Shown in pieces: positions 19,493 through 29,890 of a stretch of 64,000 bases of DNA (its first letter is position 1; each line of letters starts with the position of its first letter). The notes under the pieces were generated by a model. The model was not told the DNA's origin, did no database searches, and saw nothing but the letters and a program-made list of their open reading frames with translations. Made by a program: the position numbers and the translations under genes. Source of the stretch: Fereydounia khargensis (Eukaryota; Basidiomycota; Ustilaginomycetes; Urocystidales; Fereydouniaceae); assembly GCA_026413255.1 (NCBI GenBank), contig JAOCZO010000017.1, positions 220,884 to 284,883 on the forward strand. Direction: 5' to 3'.

Positions 19493-22400
19493 ATGTTGGC
19501 GCCACCACTGTCTGAAAAGCACGGCGTCCAGCGGCCACAGTCTGACTCGCTTTCCGAGCATGACGCTGCCCAAGACAACATTCGAGCGCTTGGAAGGCTC
19601 TTGCGCGGTGCTGCCATCGTCTCTCAGCAGGATCTCTCCGGCTACGACCCAGATGGGCCCACACAGGACAAGGACCTCCACGACGAGTACGAGTATCAAG
19701 ACGAGGACGACTCTGATGACGATGGCGACGAAAGCGGCGCGCTCACCCATGACGATGACCACGTAGACTGGGACAACGTTGACCATGGTGCAACCCTTGC
19801 TGAGGTGGTCTCTCGCTCTGTTGCTGCTGAAAAGTGGAAGCATGTTGCCCAGGAGAACATGGCCAGCTCCAAGGACGATGGCCAGTCTCTCGATCACGAT
19901 CCTGCCCTTGATACCAAAGCCAAGGCTGCAGCAGCATCTGTAGCAAACGAAGGAAAGCAGCAGGATCAACCACACCAACACAGGCACCACCATCATCAGC
20001 AGTATACTCCCGAAGAACAGGCAGAAAAGCTTCAGGCGATTCAGGAAGAGTTCGGCACCATTCAGCCCATGTTTGAGGGCTGTCCCGAAGAAAAGTTTGT
20101 CGCCCAAATCTCTGCTCTTCTTGTTCGCACTGTGGCGCTCCATGGAAGTCTTCTGCTCACCACCCGCCGTCTCTGCTTCCTCGCTCTCATCCCCTCCAAC
20201 GACACACCCACAGCGACTCCTGCCGATGACCCAGACACTCCCCAGAAGCCGGAGGATCATGACCCTGTAATCAAAGCTGGTCCCGCCATCCTTCACCGTC
20301 CAGGCCATTTCCGCCACCGACGACGTGTCTGGGTCGAGCTTCGTAAGACCTCGCTCACCTGCTACCCCTCTAGCCGCAAGCTTTACAAGCCCATCCAGAG
20401 CACCCGTCTCTCCCAGATCGACCGCATTCTTCCTCATGACTGGGCAAAGCCCAACCGCGTTGCTCTTTCTGGCCCCAACCGCTGGGTTGACCTCGAGTTT
20501 GAGAACAAGGATTCCCTCATGAGCTGGCGTCGCGAGTTTGAGGGTGCAACCTTCACCTTCAACAACACCGCCAACAAGATTCGTATTGTAATCCCCCTCG
20601 AACGTATCCTCACCACCGAGACAACAGAGTATCCGGAGATTGCGCATCTTCTTCGCATCGACGTGCTCGATGATCACCATGATGCTCATCAAGCCTCCAA
20701 TACAAGCGAGCAGATCTCGGAGGACACGGATGGCTTGAAAAAGACTCCAGTGTCCTTTGCCATTCTCACACGGTCTATGCACATGATAAGCTTTATCCGA
20801 GAGGCCTTGGTCCCCTACTTTGAATGGAGTCATCATGTTGGCTACAAGACTGTCCAGGAAAAGTCTCCTTCCCCCATCCTCGAGTTTGAGAGCCCTCGAC
20901 AGGCGCACCATCCTACCGACGCCGGCGATCATGAGATCGAGGATCCGAATGACCTTGCAACCAAGATCTGCCGCGAATTCGGCCTCCCGACTAAGCCTCA
21001 AGACCTATTGCTCTACAAGTGCAGCCTGGTCAAGACACTCCCAATCAATGGCACGCTTGCTATTGGTCTCAACTACCTTTGCTTCTGGCACAGGCCTCCT
21101 TTCAGCCACAGCCCATTCGAGGAGGTCCGCATCAAGCTTCCCTTGACCACCCTTGTTGGTGTCGAGACATACCGTGCATTCCGCTGGCACCACTATGGTC
21201 TCACGCTCCACGTTCGAGCTAACTCGGATCTTCACTTTGATTTTTATCACAGAGATCAGCGTAAGGCTGTGCTCGACAAATTGGTTCACGTGATCAATGC
21301 GTTCTCCAACTCACCATCTCCCGCCAAGGTCAGTCTTGAACAGACAACACATCGTCGCCAGAACTCACTCCAGACTCCGATCGACATTCGATACCGACCG
21401 GAGATGATACCAGCCATGCACGAGCATGCGATCAATCTTGTGCCCAAGGTCATAAACGCGCCACCCGACGTAAACATTGAGCCCAAGCTGCGTCCAAGGC
21501 GGATCTACTGTCTGACAATCGGCTCTCGAGGTGATGTACAGCCATACATCGCCCTTTGCAAGGGGCTCAAACACTATGGGCATCATCCAGTGATCGTGTC
21601 GCACCCCGAGTATCGTGACTGGGTCGAGAGTCACGATATCGAGTATCGCGGCGTTGGTGGCGATCCAGGTGCGCTGATGAAGCTCAGCGTCGAGCATCGA
21701 ATCTTTTCGCCTGCTTTCTTCAAGGAGAGCATTGGAAAGTTCCGGGTCTGGCTTGACGAGCTCCTTCGAGAATCGTGGGAGCAATGCCAGGGAGCCGACG
21801 TGCTCATCGAAAGTCCCTCGACAATGGCTGGAATCCATGTGGCCGAGGGACTAGGTATCCCCTACTTCCGTGCTTTCACCATGCCTTGGACCAAGACTTC
21901 GGCGTACCCGCAGGCGTTCAGCGTTCCATCTTACGATCTCGGACCTTCGTACAACTCGTCCAGTTATGTCTTGTTCGACCAGGTGCTGTGGACGGCCACC
22001 AGCGGTCAGATTAATCGTTGGAGAAAGCACATGGTTGGCATTCCTCCTACCAATCTAGCCAAGCTTGATCCAGACCACGTACCTTTCATCTACAACTTTA
22101 GTCCTGCTGTTGTGCCTCCTCCTAATGATTGGAGTGATCGCACCTGTGTCAGTGGCTATTGGTTCCTCGACAATCCCGACTCAAAGTGGTCTCCTCCGGA
22201 AGATCTTGTTGCGTTCATCAAAAAGGCAAAGGAAGACGGCAAGAAGGTGGCGTATATCGGCTTTGGCTCGATCATTATTCCCAACGCAGCCGAAGTGATC
22301 AAGAACATCCACCGAGCTGTTCGAGATGCTGATGTACGCGCGATCTTTGCCAAGGGCTGGAGCGACCGAAAGATGGAAGGAGACGAGGACACGCCCCCGG

Positions 22401-23161
22401 ACCCCGAAGAGGTGGCAGTGGCGCTCAAGGAAGAAGAGTCTTTCCCAGAGGTCTTTACTGTTGACTCGATCCCACACGACTGGCTCTTCCCGCAAATCGA
22501 CATTGCGATGCACCATGGCGGAGCTGGTACAACGGGCGCGTCGTTGCGATCGGGACTGGTGACCCTGATTAAGCCCTTCTTTGGAGACCAGTTCTTCTGG
22601 GCGCTCAGGGTCAACAAGCTCGGTGCTGGAGTCCGTGTAACCTCGCTGAGCGAGTCGAACATTGCCGATGCACTCAGGTCGGCTGCCAAGGACCGGGTGA
22701 TGATCGAGAAGGCGCATCTGGTGGGTGAAACTATTGTGCAGGAAAACGGTGTGGACAAGGCGATCAGCTTTATGCACCAGAATATGAGACTGGCCCGGTT
22801 GAGGACCCAGGCGGCAAGGAAGGGAACCTCGACGCAGGCACAAGCTGCTCTGGATGCCAAGAAGCAACAGCAGGACGCCCATGAGCACAGCTCGGACTCT
22901 GAGGTCGGTGGTCCCTCTCCGGCCGGTGGTTCACGGTACCTGATCAAGATGCCCTCGCTTAAGATCAAGCATCTCAGTCCATCCAGTGAGACCAGCACTT
23001 CTCCCAACGAGTCGGGCGATTCCGAGCAGGACAGACTGAGCCGGCTGCGCGGGTACAAGAATGCCAAGGCCGAGGATATTCGACGACGCAAGCTGCTCGA
23101 AGAGAAGCTGGCATCAATGAAACTCGATGACGACAAGGCGGAGAAGGATTACATGCCCTAA
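19493..23161 (+). CDS. ATG26: Sterol 3-beta-glucosyltransferase (Atg26/Ugt51 family)
   Basis: 1222 aa, single exon. Domain order is that of fungal Ugt51/Atg26: acidic Asp/His-rich N-terminus; GRAM from about 176; PH domain about 258-356 (RVWVELRKTSLTCYPSSRKLY); second GRAM about 490-602; GT28-type N-terminal domain from about 668 (YCLTIGSRGDVQPYIALCKGL); and UDP-sugar binding C-terminal domain with HHGGAGTTGASLRSG at about 1005. The enzyme transfers glucose from UDP-glucose to the 3-OH of ergosterol at membranes; the GRAM/PH part binds phosphoinositides. In some fungi it is needed for pexophagy and host invasion. Charged 120-residue tail. Length matches the family. Confidence 0.95.
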   Translation: MLAPPLSEKHGVQRPQSDSLSEHDAAQDNIRALGRLLRGAAIVSQQDLSGYDPDGPTQDKDLHDEYEYQDEDDSDDDGDESGALTHDDDHVDWDNVDHGATLAEVVSRSVAAEKWKHVAQENMASSKDDGQSLDHDPALDTKAKAAAASVANEGKQQDQPHQHRHHHHQQYTPEEQAEKLQAIQEEFGTIQPMFEGCPEEKFVAQISALLVRTVALHGSLLLTTRRLCFLALIPSNDTPTATPADDPDTPQKPEDHDPVIKAGPAILHRPGHFRHRRRVWVELRKTSLTCYPSSRKLYKPIQSTRLSQIDRILPHDWAKPNRVALSGPNRWVDLEFENKDSLMSWRREFEGATFTFNNTANKIRIVIPLERILTTETTEYPEIAHLLRIDVLDDHHDAHQASNTSEQISEDTDGLKKTPVSFAILTRSMHMISFIREALVPYFEWSHHVGYKTVQEKSPSPILEFESPRQAHHPTDAGDHEIEDPNDLATKICREFGLPTKPQDLLLYKCSLVKTLPINGTLAIGLNYLCFWHRPPFSHSPFEEVRIKLPLTTLVGVETYRAFRWHHYGLTLHVRANSDLHFDFYHRDQRKAVLDKLVHVINAFSNSPSPAKVSLEQTTHRRQNSLQTPIDIRYRPEMIPAMHEHAINLVPKVINAPPDVNIEPKLRPRRIYCLTIGSRGDVQPYIALCKGLKHYGHHPVIVSHPEYRDWVESHDIEYRGVGGDPGALMKLSVEHRIFSPAFFKESIGKFRVWLDELLRESWEQCQGADVLIESPSTMAGIHVAEGLGIPYFRAFTMPWTKTSAYPQAFSVPSYDLGPSYNSSSYVLFDQVLWTATSGQINRWRKHMVGIPPTNLAKLDPDHVPFIYNFSPAVVPPPNDWSDRTCVSGYWFLDNPDSKWSPPEDLVAFIKKAKEDGKKVAYIGFGSIIIPNAAEVIKNIHRAVRDADVRAIFAKGWSDRKMEGDEDTPPDPEEVAVALKEEESFPEVFTVDSIPHDWLFPQIDIAMHHGGAGTTGASLRSGLVTLIKPFFGDQFFWALRVNKLGAGVRVTSLSESNIADALRSAAKDRVMIEKAHLVGETIVQENGVDKAISFMHQNMRLARLRTQAARKGTSTQAQAALDAKKQQQDAHEHSSDSEVGGPSPAGGSRYLIKMPSLKIKHLSPSSETSTSPNESGDSEQDRLSRLRGYKNAKAEDIRRRKLLEEKLASMKLDDDKAEKDYMP

Positions 23162-23285
23162 TAGTCTAGAGCGATTTATGACGTATTACTGGTTCGGTAC
23201 TAATAATAAGATGTCGTATGGTATTGTATGTAACAGAAACAGGTGACGATATCGTAGCTTAGACGTGGGAATACCAAGAGATCCA

Positions 23286-25076
23286 CTATTGAGTCTTGTC
23301 TTGTTCTGTCCTTGTGTCTGTACTTGAACTTGGCCCGGCGGTAGGCTGAGACTCGTCCGCAAGAGCAGGAGCCGTGGGTGGTTGTTCCTCCTCCTCTAGT
23401 GTCGGCTGGGGTTGTTGTTGCTCTTCGGGCGAGCTCTCGCGCTTGGACTCGAGCGAATGGTCGTTTTGAGCCACGGGCTTTTGGTGAATCTTCTGCTCGA
23501 CTTCGAATTTGAAAGCCTCGAGAAGACGTTCCTCGACTTCCCACTTGCGCTTGGTGCGTTCGCTGCCGACCCACGTGAGTACACCAGCGCCAATGCCACA
23601 GAGGAAGCTGAGCGGGATGAGCGAGCCGGTGGTCCAGGCGGGTCGGTCTTTGTAGTGCGTCGCGTATCCCCACATGACGCCGCAGAGGAGACACTGGAAC
23701 ACGCTGTTCAGATCGTTGAGGATGACGATGGCGAGGCCGAGTGAGATTGGGAATGCGTAGTGCGTCGGTGTAGTGTGAGCGCGATACCAGGACTGGGACT
23801 TGGATAGACGCGTCTGGAGCTCGTGGAGCTTGTCGGACTGACGAGGGAGGAGCACGGCATCTGGCGGGTAGATGTGCTCCTCGGTCTCCATGCGCAGCGG
23901 TTGGCCATCGGCACCGCGTGCGACCGAGGGGATATCATGACGGTCAGCGAGCTTGGGCATACCGCGCTCACGACGCAGACGCCAGGTGAGGTGCTGGTAA
24001 TGGGCAATGCGGACAATGTAGTATGTGTCCATGACGCGCCAGGGTATCAGACCAACACCAGTAATGGTGAAAAGAGCGTTGACCATCTGAGAGAACACTT
24101 CGACCCAATAGTCCTTGTTATTGCCGTGATCAATCCAGCCTGCAAGAAAGAGGACGAGCGCAGCACCGGAAAAGACGACGAGGAAGCCGTAGATGGCAGC
24201 AAAGATGCCCATGGGCGTCTTGAGGAAGACCCAGAGACCACTCATGGCGCGCCGGAACTTTTGCTTGCGTGTGAGCACCTGCTTGACAAAGAGATCGAGG
24301 TGCATGTCTTCGAGCTTGTCGTCGACGTCTGAGATCTGCGAGATGGTGGAGAGGCCATCGGTCTGGTCCACGCCGTCGGCGTCAGCGCGAGCGCGTGTCT
24401 GTGCTTGTGGTGCATCGTTCATCTCGAGCGTGGGTAGCTCCATGACAGTCTTGCGTTGAAAGATGGGCGGGAGAAGGATGGCAGCACCAATGTTCTGGAG
24501 GTTGGAAACCGTTCCGATACCAGGGTCCACTACGTCGAGAGTGTCAACAATGTCGCCGTGGTACATGCCCTCCTCGCTGTCCGGAGTCTCTGTGACAGGT
24601 GAGAGATCATCGTCATCACCTCGCACATCAACAGGGGCGGCACCTTGCTCATCGAGCTCAAAGTTGCGTTCAGCAGCATTGGCAGCGGCCTCCTTCTCGA
24701 CATCGATTGCGGCTGCCGCCTTGCCGTACTTGTTGGCGAGGACAGTGAACTTGTCCACTCGTTCCTGGCTTGACTGTTCGAGCGGATTGAGTGCAGCGAT
24801 GCGCTTGAGTCGCTGGACACGGCGTTTGCGCTCTCGGATCTCCTTTTCGTTGCGATGCCGGTCAGCGATGCGACGGACCACGCCACGATGGCGATGGCGT
24901 GTTTGTCCGTCATCAGACGAGTCGGCATCCGAAATGGCTCGAGGTCGGCGTGGGTGTCGGGGGAGATGGAGGTGTGGTGGGTGAGGAGGGTGCGGCAAGG
25001 AGAGATGGGGAAGCTTGGGGAAGACGAGTCCCCCGCGGCGCTTGCGGAGCTTGACGGAGACGTGCTGGCTTGGCAT
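23286..25076 (-). CDS. DUF2985-type membrane protein
   Basis: 596 aa from the ATG at 25076; the frame is open to 25289 but without an ATG. The N-terminal 170 residues are Pro/His/Arg-rich and basic. Hydrophobic segments near residues 290-318 and 338-360 precede NALFTITGVGLIPWRVMDTY and HYQHLTWRLRRERG, a stretch typical of fungal DUF2985 proteins. Two more hydrophobic segments lie near 450-520, followed by an acidic Gln/Glu/Pro-rich tail. Function unknown in the family. A TATATATATA element at about 25178-25188 lies roughly 100 bases before the start. Tail-to-tail with the glucosyltransferase gene, 124 nt apart. Confidence 0.8.
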   Translation of the reverse strand: MPSQHVSVKLRKRRGGLVFPKLPHLSLPHPPHPPHLHLPRHPRRPRAISDADSSDDGQTRHRHRGVVRRIADRHRNEKEIRERKRRVQRLKRIAALNPLEQSSQERVDKFTVLANKYGKAAAAIDVEKEAAANAAERNFELDEQGAAPVDVRGDDDDLSPVTETPDSEEGMYHGDIVDTLDVVDPGIGTVSNLQNIGAAILLPPIFQRKTVMELPTLEMNDAPQAQTRARADADGVDQTDGLSTISQISDVDDKLEDMHLDLFVKQVLTRKQKFRRAMSGLWVFLKTPMGIFAAIYGFLVVFSGAALVLFLAGWIDHGNNKDYWVEVFSQMVNALFTITGVGLIPWRVMDTYYIVRIAHYQHLTWRLRRERGMPKLADRHDIPSVARGADGQPLRMETEEHIYPPDAVLLPRQSDKLHELQTRLSKSQSWYRAHTTPTHYAFPISLGLAIVILNDLNSVFQCLLCGVMWGYATHYKDRPAWTTGSLIPLSFLCGIGAGVLTWVGSERTKRKWEVEERLLEAFKFEVEQKIHQKPVAQNDHSLESKRESSPEEQQQPQPTLEEEEQPPTAPALADESQPTAGPSSSTDTRTEQDKTQ

Positions 25077-27452
25077 GTTGTTAGCTTGTGGCTTGTGGCT
25101 GGCTACGAGAGGCGGTGTGGCCGCCTCCCTGTGTCTGTCTATCGTTCTATCCTTGTGGGCGTGTCGAGTGTCGGTGAGTATATATATACTGTTGATGTGT
25201 GGCAACGACGCAGTATGGTGATGGTGACGATGGGAGAGCAAGAGACGGCTTTGCCAAACCCACTCTGTGTGCGTGCATTTCCAACCCACACCGGAGTGGA
25301 CAACCGATCCAAGCCGTCAGCTGCTGCTGCCTCTGCTGGTGCCTGCGCTGCTTCTGCTCAGACCCTGCCTGTGCCGTGTCCCAATTTCAGACCCACTTTT
25401 GACGCTTATCTGCACTTTACCGGCCGATGGGACCAGATGCGATGCGGTGCGGTGCGGCGCGGTGTGGCGCGTCTCTGTTGTTGGTTGATTAACCCCACAC
25501 ACATGTCGTTTCCATTTTTACCTCGACACCTCTTTAGGTGCACGTTTTACTTTCATCATTCGTCTGAGATCACTCGCACGAGAAGGACCAGTCCAGCAAT
25601 TTCGCCAAGAAAACAAAATTATTCCTCGACTTCCCGAGTCTGGGCCTGGTCGACTTTGTTAAAAGTTCATGGGAAAAGAGAGAGCGCGCCATCACTTGTC
25701 TCCACAGATCAGCATCGTGCTTTAGCGAGCCCAGTCGTTTGGACTCGGACTCGCTCACCCAATGTGACCAACCCATACCAGGAACAATGCAAATCCAGAC
25801 CCCGTCCACGACCAAACGCGGGACCTAGGGTACTGTATCTGTTTTTGAAAGGCAGCCATATCGAATCTGTTGAGGCGTGGGAACTGGGCTTGGCACCCTT
25901 TCTTCTCGCTCGTTGCCCATCCCCAAACCACTTGTCGTTGCTCTCTATAGGGCTCGCTGATCGTGAGCTGGCTATCCCGATCTCGATCTGTGAATGCTGC
26001 CCCTGGCCCGGCCCAACTGGACATGATGCCCGAACGAAGCGCAAAGAGGGCCCCCCTTGGTATAGCTTGGCCAGCAACCACCCGCTCTGCCTGCCGGTTG
26101 CATCCCAGCCATGATACACGCCCTAGGCTCATCATCTCAATGATTGACCATGCGTTCGTTCGGGAGAGAAAAGCAAGGGAAATAAGGGGGCTACTCTCGT
26201 ACAGCGGAGTCTCAAAAAAAGTTACGCCCAGAAGGCTGAGCGCGGGCACCCTCAATTGAAAGAGCACACATTCAAGCAAGCGGCACTCTGCAACAGTAGT
26301 CGGGCGAGAGCCTATCGTGTGTCGGTCTTCCCGAACGAAGGAACCTAGCACTCGTCCAGTCTCGGATCGAGTTTTCAGGCGCTATCGACCGACGGCTGCC
26401 TGGCTGCCTCTCGCGTCTTTCCACGTGCCGTGCCGCCATGCATTCGCGGGAAGCCCTGCAGGAAAGGAAAAGAAAAATGAACAAAACAACTTATCAGGCA
26501 CAACACCACTACAGGTGAAAAGGAAACCCGACTGTGGCGCCTTTTTAGCCGGACGGGCCAATCGAAATGCAACAATCGACAGGGCCAAATCTGCAGTACG
26601 TCCCGGAGTATACCGTCCCCCTTTCCCAAAAGTCGGTTCACTGCTCAGCAGCAGCACCCTCAAATGGATTGCGTTCTGTAGAGGGCAACATGTCTTTCGT
26701 GTGTTTTGCGTCTGTCGCGTACTGCACCTCTATCGTGCACCACTTGCCTCTCCCGTCACTGCGCGCCGATACGCGCCCTATTCTCTCCCTCGCGCGCCTG
26801 TCAAGCACATGGGCGGCCACGACCAAAACACACCGCAACCATCACTCCCATTCCACTCATCTCCCCTTGATAGGAACCCCCCCGAATTGGCGCAACGGCG
26901 ACGGGATTTGAATTTTTCAATTTCCATCCAGCCAGGCCCAGTCCAGCATGCTCCCCCCATGTGGTCACAGCGAGGTCAAACTCGCACGCCTCCTCCCCGT
27001 TTTTCCAGTCCCGTCTGCCGAAAACGAATCTTCTCCTCTTCCATGCAATCAGCGTCCGTTCATGACACTGTACAGTTCCAGCTGACAGGCAGTAAAGCCG
27101 TTCTCCAGTGCCGTAGACCGTCCACTACCGTGAAGAGAGGTGTTGTGTTTTCTCTTCGAGCAATGTGTCTCGGAACGTTGTTGGGTAGTTTGAGTAGCTA
27201 TATAAACAAGCACCATGTTGACACTCCTGAACAAGAGATATACCCATCAATTCTCATCAGATACCCTTGTCGACTGCTGTGCAGCCCCACTCTATACCTC
27301 TCAACCCACGACATTAGCGTCCCTACACCTTTGACTGAGCGGGCTTCAGCGGGCAGGGTCGATCCTAAACATCACCCTGACAGGAAAAATAAACCGACAA
27401 GCGTGTCGTCGCCAGATATCGCCTCTCTCGGCTTTCCAAAAACCAAGTAAAG
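25077..27452. other. Long divergent intergenic region
   Basis: About 2.4 kb between divergent genes, the longest gene-free stretch in the window. Open frames of 377 and 419 codons cross it, but they are Pro/Ser/Arg-rich without domain or signal features and look like chance frames. A TATATAA at 27199-27205 probably drives the GH128 gene, leaving a long 5' leader of about 220 nt. Confidence 0.6.
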
Positions 27453-28292
27453 ATGCGCATCACAGCCCTCTTCACCGCGCTGCTTGCGGTCCTTATTGCC
27501 TCGCTCAGCACCGTTGCCGCCGTTGACCGTGGCCTTGCATGGGGTACGGACGACCGTTGGGGCACCAATATTGCCAAGGGTCTCATCAAGTGGTACTGGC
27601 ACTGGCAGGATGGGCCCAACACGTACTTCAACGGCAAGCTCGAGTTTGTTCCCTGCTTCTGGGGACCTAGCAAGACAACCCAGTGGAACCAACGCAAGGC
27701 CGAGATGGCCAAGAGCCTACCCAAGGCCATTCTGGCCTTCAACGAGCCCGACATTTCCAGTCAATCCAACATGTCTCCCGCATCCGCAGCTTCACTCTTC
27801 AAGAAGGAGATCTGGCCCTACAAGGCCCAGGGTGTCCGCCTCGGAAGCCCTCAAATCGTATGGAACCTCGACTGGATGGCGAGCTTCCTGAGCGAGTGCA
27901 ACAAGATAGGCTGCTCAGTTGACTTTATCGCCATTCACTGGTACGGCTCCTGGTCTGACATTGAAGGATTTAAAAAGTACGTCACCAACGTGCGCAATCG
28001 ATTTGGCAAGCCAATCTGGGTCACCGAGTACGGCGTGACCAGCTCCAGTGGCGGATCGCAAAGCCAGGTCAAGAACTTCCACATGCAAGCTACCTACTGG
28101 ATGCACCAGCAATCTTGGGTCGAGCGTTCGTCCAACTTTGGCTCGTTCGCATACAACAGCCCTCCCGACTCGTATGGATCGCGACTCAACGCCCTCTTCA
28201 ATTCGGATGGAAGTCTTCGTGACATGGCCTACTGGTACATGTACACGGTTGCGCCCCACAGGCGATCTGAGGGCTCCAATCGCTCCCGCTAA
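27453..28292 (+). CDS. Secreted GH128 (Asl1-like) beta-glucanase-type protein
   Basis: 279 aa, single exon, with a signal peptide (residues 1-23, cleavage after the AxA near 22). The mature part is one glycosyl-hydrolase catalytic core of the Asl1/GH128 type: GLAWGTDDR near 27, the acid/base candidate Glu in LAFNEPDIS near 93-101, FIAIHWYGSW near 158 and the nucleophile candidate Glu in WVTEYGV near 190. Known members cleave beta-1,3-glucan. Probable action is on the fungal or plant wall outside the cell. No GPI tail is seen. Convergent with the GPI-protein gene. Confidence 0.88.
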   Translation: MRITALFTALLAVLIASLSTVAAVDRGLAWGTDDRWGTNIAKGLIKWYWHWQDGPNTYFNGKLEFVPCFWGPSKTTQWNQRKAEMAKSLPKAILAFNEPDISSQSNMSPASAASLFKKEIWPYKAQGVRLGSPQIVWNLDWMASFLSECNKIGCSVDFIAIHWYGSWSDIEGFKKYVTNVRNRFGKPIWVTEYGVTSSSGGSQSQVKNFHMQATYWMHQQSWVERSSNFGSFAYNSPPDSYGSRLNALFNSDGSLRDMAYWYMYTVAPHRRSEGSNRSR

Positions 28293-28780
28293 GTTGCCTC
28301 TAGCGACGAGAGCTCCGCCTAAATCCACACACTGTAAAAAGAAGCGGTTAGATCGATGCTCCAGGCTCGTCTCTCCTTCTCTGCCGTCACCGCTTCTTGT
28401 GCTTGTATCAATACAATTCGTCGTGGCTACCTGTCCGGTCGGCGACTGCTTCATGTATCGTATCGTTTTTCTAGGGTGGGTCCCCTTTTTTTGATGGACC
28501 GGAATTCATTCAGATGCACGTAACGCTGATGATTGTCTCAGTTTCAAAGAATGATTGACGCTTCGGCTGCAGCACTTCTGAAACTCCTACTCCCGCGTGT
28601 CGGTCAATCACGCGTAAAGTGCGTCCCGACCTTTACCACGTTGATTGGCAGGCAAATCGGGGGATCGGCAGGCACGGTTGAACCTCATATCATTCGTGAA
28701 ACAAAACGTTAAAAAATGCGAAGATTATCCAACGATACAGTATCTACAGTTGTTAGTTATCGAGTGACGTTGACAAGGGC
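28293..28780. other. Convergent 3' intergenic region
   Basis: 488 nt between two converging stop codons. I see no gene in it; short A/T-rich stretches may serve polyadenylation. Confidence 0.5.
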
Positions 28781-29890
28781 TTAGAAGATGAAAGCGAGCG
28801 CCGAGAAAGAAACAGCAACAGCGACCGAAAACGAAGCAGGCGCCATGCCCATCGCATCGCTCGTCGATGTGCTGGCTGTGGTAGCCGTGCCAGAACTGCC
28901 GTTGGGCGAGATGCTACCGCTCGAGCTCGAGCCAGAGCTACCGCCACTAGTATTGGTGTTTGTGTTGCCGTTCGATCCAGTTCCTGACCCACCCGTGTTG
29001 CTTCCGCCGCCACCAGTGTTTGAGCCTGTACCACCTCCTCCGGTGTTGCCGCCGTTGCTACCGCCGGTGTTTCCGCCAGTGTTTCCGCCAGTGTTTCCGC
29101 CAGTGTTTCCGCCAGTGTTTCCGCCATTGTTGCCGCCAGTGTTGCCGCCGTTATTTCCGCCAGTGTTGCCGCCAGTGTTACCACCAGTGTTGCCGCCAGT
29201 GTTTGAACCAGGGACTGGCTTCGTACCTGAGCAGATATCGCTGGCATCGGTCCCGCCAGAGCCTGTGCCAGCATCGTAGCAGTACCCAGCTTGGGCCTGG
29301 TTGAGATTGTACACAGCGCACCAGTTGGGCTGGAATTGGTTGTAGTAGACAGAGCAATAGTTGCCAGTTCCGCCCCCCTCTTCGCATGCCGCACGGTCGT
29401 CGAGGAAGCCTGAGTTTCCACAGAGACAGGCTACCTTCTCACTTGAGCTGAGACCACCGTTGGTACTGCAGTCATTCCAGACACTGTTGGCGTTACCGCA
29501 GCGCTCTTGGACGAAGCAATACTTGCAGTTGGCCGAGTTAGCGTCACCGGAACTGAGGCACGACACGCCTTCGTCCATGCCAGCCCTATTGTACAGGTCG
29601 GTTGCCGTCTTCATCAGACCGGCTCGAGAGCACGACGAGGTGCATGCATCCGACAAGGTGCTACTGCCCGTCATGCAGCTCAGAATGCCAAACAGGGATC
29701 CGACCCTACTGGCACATGCTTCAAGCTCGTAATTGTACGACCTGCAGTTGCTGTTGCTCTCCTCGCACATGTAGTCGTTCGCCGGCGTAAACTGACGAAG
29801 GAAGACAGGCACCTTGGTGGTTGGAGCACCCTGAGCAAGTGGTGCGGCCACGAGTGAGGCCGCAATCCCCAAGATGAGAGCCGTCTTCAT
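28781..29890 (-). CDS. Cysteine-rich secreted GPI-anchored wall-type protein with Gly/Asn/Thr repeats
   Basis: 369 aa from the ATG at 29890. Signal peptide at residues 1-21. The first 215 residues hold 18 cysteines (pairs such as CKYC, CLCG and YCYD). A low-complexity region of NTGG/NNGG units follows, then a Ser/Gly/Thr-rich stretch and a C-terminal hydrophobic tail (FSVAVAVSFSALAFIF) preceded by small residues, which is the layout of a GPI anchor signal. Probably a cell-surface protein. The cysteine spacing does not obviously match CFEM. Similar modular proteins are common in Ustilaginomycotina, but I cannot name the family. Confidence 0.82.
   Translation of the reverse strand: MKTALILGIAASLVAAPLAQGAPTTKVPVFLRQFTPANDYMCEESNSNCRSYNYELEACASRVGSLFGILSCMTGSSTLSDACTSSCSRAGLMKTATDLYNRAGMDEGVSCLSSGDANSANCKYCFVQERCGNANSVWNDCSTNGGLSSSEKVACLCGNSGFLDDRAACEEGGGTGNYCSVYYNQFQPNWCAVYNLNQAQAGYCYDAGTGSGGTDASDICSGTKPVPGSNTGGNTGGNTGGNTGGNNGGNTGGNNGGNTGGNTGGNTGGNTGGNTGGSNGGNTGGGGTGSNTGGGGSNTGGSGTGSNGNTNTNTSGGSSGSSSSGSISPNGSSGTATTASTSTSDAMGMAPASFSVAVAVSFSALAFIF
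29041..29203. repeat. 12-bp coding minisatellite (NTGG units)
   Basis: About thirteen 12-bp units, reading GCCAGTGTTTCC or close variants on the plus strand, encode Asn-Thr-Gly-Gly or Asn-Asn-Gly-Gly on the minus strand. The array lies inside the GPI-protein gene and is a likely site of length variation between strains. Confidence 0.9.

Noticed and set aside
19481-21001. 506-codon open frame on the minus strand opposite the sterol glucosyltransferase
   Set aside because: Lies fully antisense to a strongly conserved gene, shows no domain or coherent signal, and is explained by the codon bias of the sense strand.
22156-23136. 326-codon minus-strand frame under the 3' part of the glucosyltransferase
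   Set aside because: Ser-rich mirror of the sense coding sequence; no independent evidence of coding.
24855-26114. 419-codon plus-strand frame
   Set aside because: Starts antisense inside the DUF2985 gene and runs through its promoter; composition is not protein-like.
26317-27450. 377-codon plus-strand frame upstream of the GH128 gene
   Set aside because: Pro/Arg/Ser/His-rich without domain or signal, and it covers the TATA box and leader of GH128.
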